The notes beneath the pieces were generated by a model. It was not told the origin of the DNA. It did not search any database and saw nothing but the letters and a program-made list of their open reading frames with translations. Shown piece after piece: positions 58,630 to 64,000 of a stretch of 64,000 nt of DNA. This stretch comes from Haemonchus contortus (taxonomy: Eukaryota > Nematoda > Chromadorea > Rhabditida > Trichostrongylidae), in the NCBI GenBank assembly GCA_000469685.2, contig LS997563.1, forward strand, positions 35,804,968-35,868,967, written 5' to 3'. Positions within the stretch are counted from its first letter, which is position 1. Each line of letters opens with the position of its first letter. The position numbers and the translations under genes are program-made.

Positions 58630-59623
58630 TCTACACCCTTCGTCTGTCGTTTGTCGTCTGTCGTTATGTATGTCTGTCACGAAACTCTTTAGCTCCTTTA
58701 GTTCTGCCTGGAGAGACCGAGTCAAGCGTTGAATGGGTGGGCCAGGTCCCGAGAAGTATAGAGCACACATTAGCGTGGCGGAGCCCCGCCCAAAGTGGGC
58801 GTGGTGTGCATGTGCATCGAAATGAGCTGTACTGGGGACCATAATTTTGAATTCGGTCACAGGACGGCTGCAAAACTTGGGTTTAAAGGTAGCCAGAGGT
58901 GTGCATTGGTAGGTTAGATCGGAACGGGGAGAACCACCCTCGATAGGCGGGGCGTTCTCCAAAAATGCAATGCTTTATGAAAACATTTTGGAAAATCGTA
59001 ACTCCTGTCCCCGTGGACCCAGAAAGTTAAAAGTTGGAAGGAGTGTAGGCGACAGGATGGGAACACTTGTGGCGCGTGGCAGGACCAGACTCCGCCTACA
59101 GGGGGCGGGATTTGAGCGGAAACTCATAAATCGGAGAAAGGCCTATAATGAAATTCGGGTCCGGGAACATTTCCCCGAAGACGGCGTCGCGCACGCCGCA
59201 CCCGCCGCGTATCGCAGGGTTGCGATGGAAGATTGGAGCGCGCAATTTGTGAGGTAGGGAGTCTTTTAAATATTTGAACTGGCTGGCCGCTCCCTCCAAT
59301 TCCAATGCGGTATTGATCGTCGTTTATATAGGAGGGGTCATTCTAATTAATCAAGTCTGACAAACATGAAAACGAAAAAGAAACAGAAGAAAAAAAAACG
59401 ATTAAATCCAATCAAGAAACAAGGCAATCAACGAAAAATATTGCATCATATCGATTGGCGTGGGGCGGGGTGAGTACGGTAATTGCAGTGACATTTGCCG
59501 CATGCCGCAAGGGAGAATGCCGCAATCGGGGAGAAGTTCCGTTACCCATGAAATTCAGCTTATGTGGCTACGTCCCTCATGGCTGAGCCCCTAGCGCACG
59601 CGATAGCGTGCGTGGCCGCCTGA
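58630..59623 (+). mobile_element. non-autonomous Helitron (HINE family), with nested MITE
   Basis: Collinear with 44764-45787 from the TCTG-like tract (58640-58680) to the GC-rich 3' hairpin. The 3' end has a perfect CGCACGC/GCGTGCG stem with a GATA loop (59597-59614 region), then GGCCGCCTGA with CTGA at 59620-59623. The 5' terminus (TCTACACCC) is altered. A 391-bp insertion splits it. Confidence 0.6.
59157..59547. mobile_element. 391-bp MITE with 9-bp target duplication (MULE-like)
   Basis: Exact direct repeats ATGAAATTC (59148-59156 and 59548-59556) flank the segment. The outer ~29 bp of each side are inverted repeats matching at about 21 positions, starting GGGT and sharing GGAAC and TCCCCGA. 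Nine-base duplications with G-starting ends are typical of Mutator-like elements. There is no transposase inside. The empty site is visible in the paralogous Helitron at 45.7 kb. Confidence 0.65.
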
Positions 59624-59627
59624 CTGT

Positions 59628-59720
59628 GTCCTATGCGTGGCCAGCCCAGGTACAAATCAGTGCTTTTATCTTCTCAGGCAAATCTAGTAACCATGACCCG
59701 ACCAGAAAGGGATATAAGAC
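59628..59720 (-). repeat. SINE fragment
   Basis: TGGCCAGCCCAGGTACAAAT and CAGTGCTTTTATCTTCTCAG match the reversed SINE middle. It directly follows the Helitron 3' end, so the Helitron may have inserted beside or into a SINE. Confidence 0.5.
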
Positions 59721-60664
59721 TGGGTTGGAGTAGGCGAGGGTGAAACTAAACTATGCGTGTGTAAAAGTGTGTCAGCTTCTACTTCATCACCTCCGCCCTT
59801 TCTACAAATATGACTTGAAAATTCTTACCCAAGAACAAATCACGGCATAGGATCTATACTGAGCGGGGAGGGATGATGGCGGACTTCCGATTTCGTTGGT
59901 CCTCCTGCGTCCCGCGTCGAAGCGGCGGGAATTAGCGAACAATCTTGTTGTGATTCTGTTTCTGTTTGCAACACACATGCTTGATATGCAATAAATAGAT
60001 AAATAAATAAATAAACATCTAGTTGTCTGCGTTCCTTCCCATGCTTTCACTGCATCAACACTTACGCTATTCTTTTCAACAACTGGCAGAGTTCCATCAA
60101 AACGCTACTGACTGAAGCGGAAGTCCGCAATCGCTCCGTAGCATTGCAAGTAGCAGTGCTTCTCCGATTTCCTTCAGCTTTTCCGTTAAATATTCTTTTC
60201 CCTTCCTCATTCTCCTGGTTTTTCCCAATTATATTATATTTTCTTGGTTGTTTGTGTGCTGCTTTTATTCGAAATTCTTGCAGCTCTCGATGTGCTCCGA
60301 TCGTTCAGAACCGACAATCGGTTGGGTTGGGGCAAAGCCAGGCGTCAACTGTACCTACAGCACTGGTCAGACGCTCAACATTCCTCATGGTAAACTGTCT
60401 TTCATTGAAATTTGTAAGATATGAAATAGAGCACGCGGCGTGCATGCTTGTGATAGTGACAAATCCTTTAGACGATGTGCGTCAATCCCTCCGAGATGAT
60501 TCATAAGTTAGACTTTCATCTAGGACTGTAAGAAACTCCGGACCTCAATTTTCACTTTTCGCCCTTTGCAAGTGAGACAATGAGACTTTTTGCTGACTCT
60601 CGTACATTTGCGAAGGAGGAGCACTTGCGGTTCCACTGGGCCACAGTTCGCAGTGCCATATATA
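59721..60664. other. no gene recognised
   Basis: Contains an (AAAT)n tract at 59989-60015. A 120-codon plus-strand frame at 60144-60506 shows no motif. Confidence 0.3.
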
Positions 60665-61935
60665 CAGGGTGTCCCAAAATTATTTGCGCCAAAGTTCAGT
60701 AATTTTTATGGTAGAAATAATCTATTAAATTCACATTATCTGTTATCAGTTAGTTGCATAAGAAGGTTTCCTCGCAATATGCATGGTTGCTGATGTGGAA
60801 CTCCCATTATCTTTCAGATGGAGGAGGCTCATTCAATGCCACTTGCAATCATTGACGCGCGAGAAGTGGAAGGGCGTTATGAAGTTCTTTGGGATTTTTC
60901 TAATAACCATATGGGAGGCTATTAAACAATATAGAAAAGAAGATTGAATCAGAGACAAACCAGGAAAGATAGAAAGGTACAATGTTCCTGAAGATAGGAC
61001 TATTAAAATGGTCCGTATGCCAATCGGTCGGGACCCTGGGTGACCCATCAAGAGGAAGTCAACGGGCACGGCTTACAGGAGTTATCGCGATGGAAGAATG
61101 TCATGCAGAAGCCTCACTACCATTCCTATCGTATGCTCCAATCCCGATCTCAATAGATTCTGCAGGGCCAAAAAATGCAGAAAGTCGCAGATCCACTTGA
61201 GTAATGACACGCAACCCTTCGTCGTTTTCTCTGATCAAAAAATTTTTTACGATAAAACCATCCCTCAACAACCAAAACGTTCGCGTTCCGGAAAGAAACA
61301 TCCAGCGTGTAATATCTCACAAAAAGGTTGTTATCAGAACAGTAAAATGATATTTTTCGAGGACACCACTGGCAAGGGTGAGCCGCTCGTGGTTTCTTCG
61401 GTGCAGGCGTGAAAATTGACCAAGACCAGTACTCAAACGGCGTACTAATGGAAGTAAATAAAACATTGATCCGACTACGTTTTCTCAAACATCTCATAGT
61501 CCTTCCAGCAGGACGCTACTCCAGCCCACAGAGCCAAGCTTGCCCGCGAGTGGTGCCGACGACAGCTGCCCGACTTCATTGGTGAAGAGGAATGGTCATC
61601 CTATTTTCCAGAACTTGACTCACTTGAATCCCACGAATGGTCCCTGATTAGAGGAGGACCTGTCGAGTTTGCAGTCCCAGTTTGGAGTCCTAGAATGCAA
61701 AAGCTGGAGGACGGCTGGGAAGAAATGGAGAAGGGTACCTGCGTGCCACATGCGATCAAGTCGAAAGCAAACTTTGACTTCTATTCGCGCTCACGGGAGA
61801 TATTTTGAAATGCGACTTTAGCATGTTGTAGCACATAGTGTTAGCTAGCGTGCATAGAAATTTCATCGTCTTTCGCAGTTGAGAAGTTTCAAATATATTG
61901 CTATAAATCGGCGCAAATAATTTTGGGACACCCTG
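60665..61935 (+). mobile_element. maT-like Tc1/mariner element with degraded transposase
   Basis: A 1271-bp element flanked by TA (60663-60664, 61936-61937). Its inverted ends are CAGGGTGTCCCAAAATTATT and the matching inverse, with GCGC following. The plus strand reads transposase pieces in shifting frames: GVKIDQDQYSNGVLMEV near 61408-61460, then DATPAHRAKLAREWCRRQLP and DFIGEEEW near 61507-61595. The third catalytic block reads SYFPELDSLESHEWSLI where the family expects a PDLNP-type aspartate. The catalytic residue is changed and frames are broken, so the copy is inactive. Confidence 0.8.
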
Positions 61936-63096
61936 TACATATGTAAGGCAGAGGACCATTGGTCATTGATAGACATTCGCCTCTGCTGTTCATTTTGGGA
62001 ATTATTGGAACATCTAGAAGGCCTCCAGTGGCTTTCTTGACGAACTTTAGGTCTTCTGGTCAGTAAACACCTCGACAAAACTTCAGTCTCGGACAGTACT
62101 GACCCCCTTCTTGTGTTTTCCGGGCTTTGTGCTCTTTCCCTTACACTACCGAGACCCCGCTTGTCATCGCCTCAAAACATCAAGTCAAAACCTCAGGTGA
62201 TGAAAGGTTTTTCCCTGTGAGAGCGCTTTCTTGGGGAGCTTTTCTTCCTTCATCACACCTTTATCCTTATCATCCCTTTCAAATCCTTCTCTCACCATGT
62301 AAGTTGTAGAGCTACAGCAATTCGCTCCAGACCCCCACCCTATAAAAATTTCCAAAATCAAAATATTCATACCGCCACGTCATTTGAGATGGAGATATGG
62401 ATTATTAGGAAATCAATCTCACGCCGAAGGAAGGCAACAGAATGGCTTGAATGGAACTATAGAGACGGGAAATGAAATGGCCTCCCTCGGTGAGAGGCGA
62501 CGATCAATCATCGCCAAAAAGATAGCTTACTGGATAACTTCCCTTTATTTCGCCATGAAAGCTGCTTTTTCTGCAGATTTTGCAATGCTTTGAGTGACTG
62601 GAAGATCTATATAAAGCAGCAGATGAAATGGAAATGGAGATCTCGAACGGATGTTCTAGTTCGAACGAAATCTAAATATTTCAGGATATTACTTAATTAC
62701 ATAGACTTACATTAGTTTCTCCCATCCTGTTAAGCACATGGAGCGAAGAATCTTTTTCCGAGCCTGTGCAGTATCTGCTTATTTATTCATGGGAACATTC
62801 TGGCTTTGAGCTCGTTATCAAATGTTCTTTTCCATGTGTTTCTGGAACGGCCTCTTCCCTGTGTGGCTCCTAGACACGTTCAATGCATGGCTATTTTTGA
62901 GCATTACCGTCAACTATGGCCCTTAAAAATGTTCCTAGCTTGCTTAGCTTTCATACTACGATGCTAATTCACACAATTCTGTAGCCCATTTTGACGGTTT
63001 GGGTGACTTTCCAATGTTCAACTCCATGCGAATGTTTTTGCCAGAGGACCATATGGGAGTACTGACCATGAGAACAGAGTCGCCACTACTATACGG
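61936..63096. other. no gene recognised
   Basis: Short open frames without motifs. Mixed composition. Confidence 0.3.
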
Positions 63097-63465
63097 GTAG
63101 TGTTAACGCCCCCCATGAACATCCCCCAACAGAATCAGCTCTTTCGAGAGAATCTATCGATGTTACCTCTCGACCAAACAACTTTCGAGCGGATCAGGAC
63201 GCGTGTTTTTTGAAATCATCTACATTCATGAAGATTCTGTATACTTTCCATCTCATCCGCAGCAACCATCACACATAGTGGATAGATGGTGACAAAGGCG
63301 CGCCGTATCGCGGGCGGGATTCGTATCTGTGCTAATTATTACATAAATAACAGATTGGAGAATCAGGCTTTGAAAAAGTCAAAGGTGTCTTGTTGGCTAA
63401 GCTATTTCTAATGCTGCTCACTGGGACATCGATGTTAAAGGAGATATCAGAGCTCCATTTCTTTC
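63097..63465 (+). repeat. unit 1 of a ~505-bp-spaced tandem duplication
   Basis: It shares with 63604-63965 the ordered blocks ACAGAATCAGCTCTTT, TTTGAAATCATCTACATTCA, GGCGCGCCGTATCGCG, TTCGTATCTGTGCTAA and GGTTAAGCTATTTCTA-like text. No coding signal. Confidence 0.7.
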
Positions 63466-63603
63466 GCATATCTAAGGAGCAAGATTTCTTTCTCCTAGCT
63501 CCATGGCAGTGGACTTTTGAATACCGTCCACGAGGATCTTACAGCAGTTCATGAGGCATGCTAACTGAGAGAGGAACAACTGCGAACAGAGCGGTGATTC
63601 CTA

Positions 63604-63965
63604 TGCAAGTGGTGTAAACTTCCCCGTAGACATATCCCTACAGAATCAGCTCTTTTAAACGGAACTATTGATGTCATCTCCCGATGCCACCCATCAGGCT
63701 TCAAGCGGGTCAGGACGCGTGATTTTTGAAATCATCTACATTCATAGAGATTCCCATTCACTATTCATCACCCCCGCAATATACAAAGCGATAGTGAATC
63801 GATGGTGACAACGGCGCGCCGTATCGCGAACGGGTTTCGTATCTGTGCTAAACATTACATAAAGGATAAAGCAATGGTTTTTTCGAACGGGGTTCGGTTG
63901 GTTAAGCTATTTCTAGCACTACTCATTGTGATACAGATGCTAGAGGAGATATCAGTCCTAACTGG
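63604..63965 (+). repeat. unit 2 of the tandem duplication
   Basis: Same blocks as unit 1, at 505-510 bp offset and moderately diverged. The array may continue beyond the window edge. Confidence 0.7.
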
Positions 63966-64000
63966 TATCTAGGAGACAAAATGTTTCTCTCCAGGCTTCA

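Overview
The window looks like nuclear DNA from a clade V (strongylid, hookworm- or trichostrongyle-like) parasitic nematode. The pointers are a topoisomerase II gene split into 39 short exons with nematode-style TTTCAG acceptors, ATGs placed just after candidate spliced-leader acceptors, a cuticlin-type ZP-domain gene, and many Tc1/mariner, Helitron and BEL/Pao relics. There are no bacterial operons and no CRISPR. I cannot name the species.

Layout. 0-8.5 kb is transposon-rich: mariner pieces, a worn full-length mariner at 1044-2305, a 0.5-kb MITE, a worn Helitron-like repeat and a BEL/Pao Gag relic. 8.5-11 kb on the minus strand holds the 5' exons of a gene whose product resembles NELF-E, a subunit of the Pol II pausing factor. 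Its third intron carries one Helitron and one mariner derivative. 11.4-13 kb has a long G-tract and a TIR element. 13.4-22.2 kb (+) is the complete top-2 gene, about 1609 aa in 39 exons, with one apparent +1 frameshift in an A6 run of exon 3. Tail to tail with it, 26.05-22.6 kb (-), is a four-exon gene for a Gly/Tyr/Ser-rich protein with two CPxC motifs and no family I recognise. 34.06-32.3 kb (-) is a five-exon secreted protein made of a signal peptide and only the ZP-C half of a cuticlin ZP domain. From 34 kb to the right edge I see no convincing complete gene. That part is a mosaic of a tRNA-derived SINE family, non-autonomous Helitrons, mariner derivatives, a maT-like element, nested MITEs, a long foldback element, microsatellites and, at the end, a partial tandem duplication.

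The three best genes do not form a pathway. top-2 (DNA decatenation) and the NELF-E-like gene (transcription pausing) are nuclear housekeeping types; the ZP gene is a cuticle or extracellular-matrix type. Exons were joined by hand from splice signals and reading-frame phase, without transcript data.
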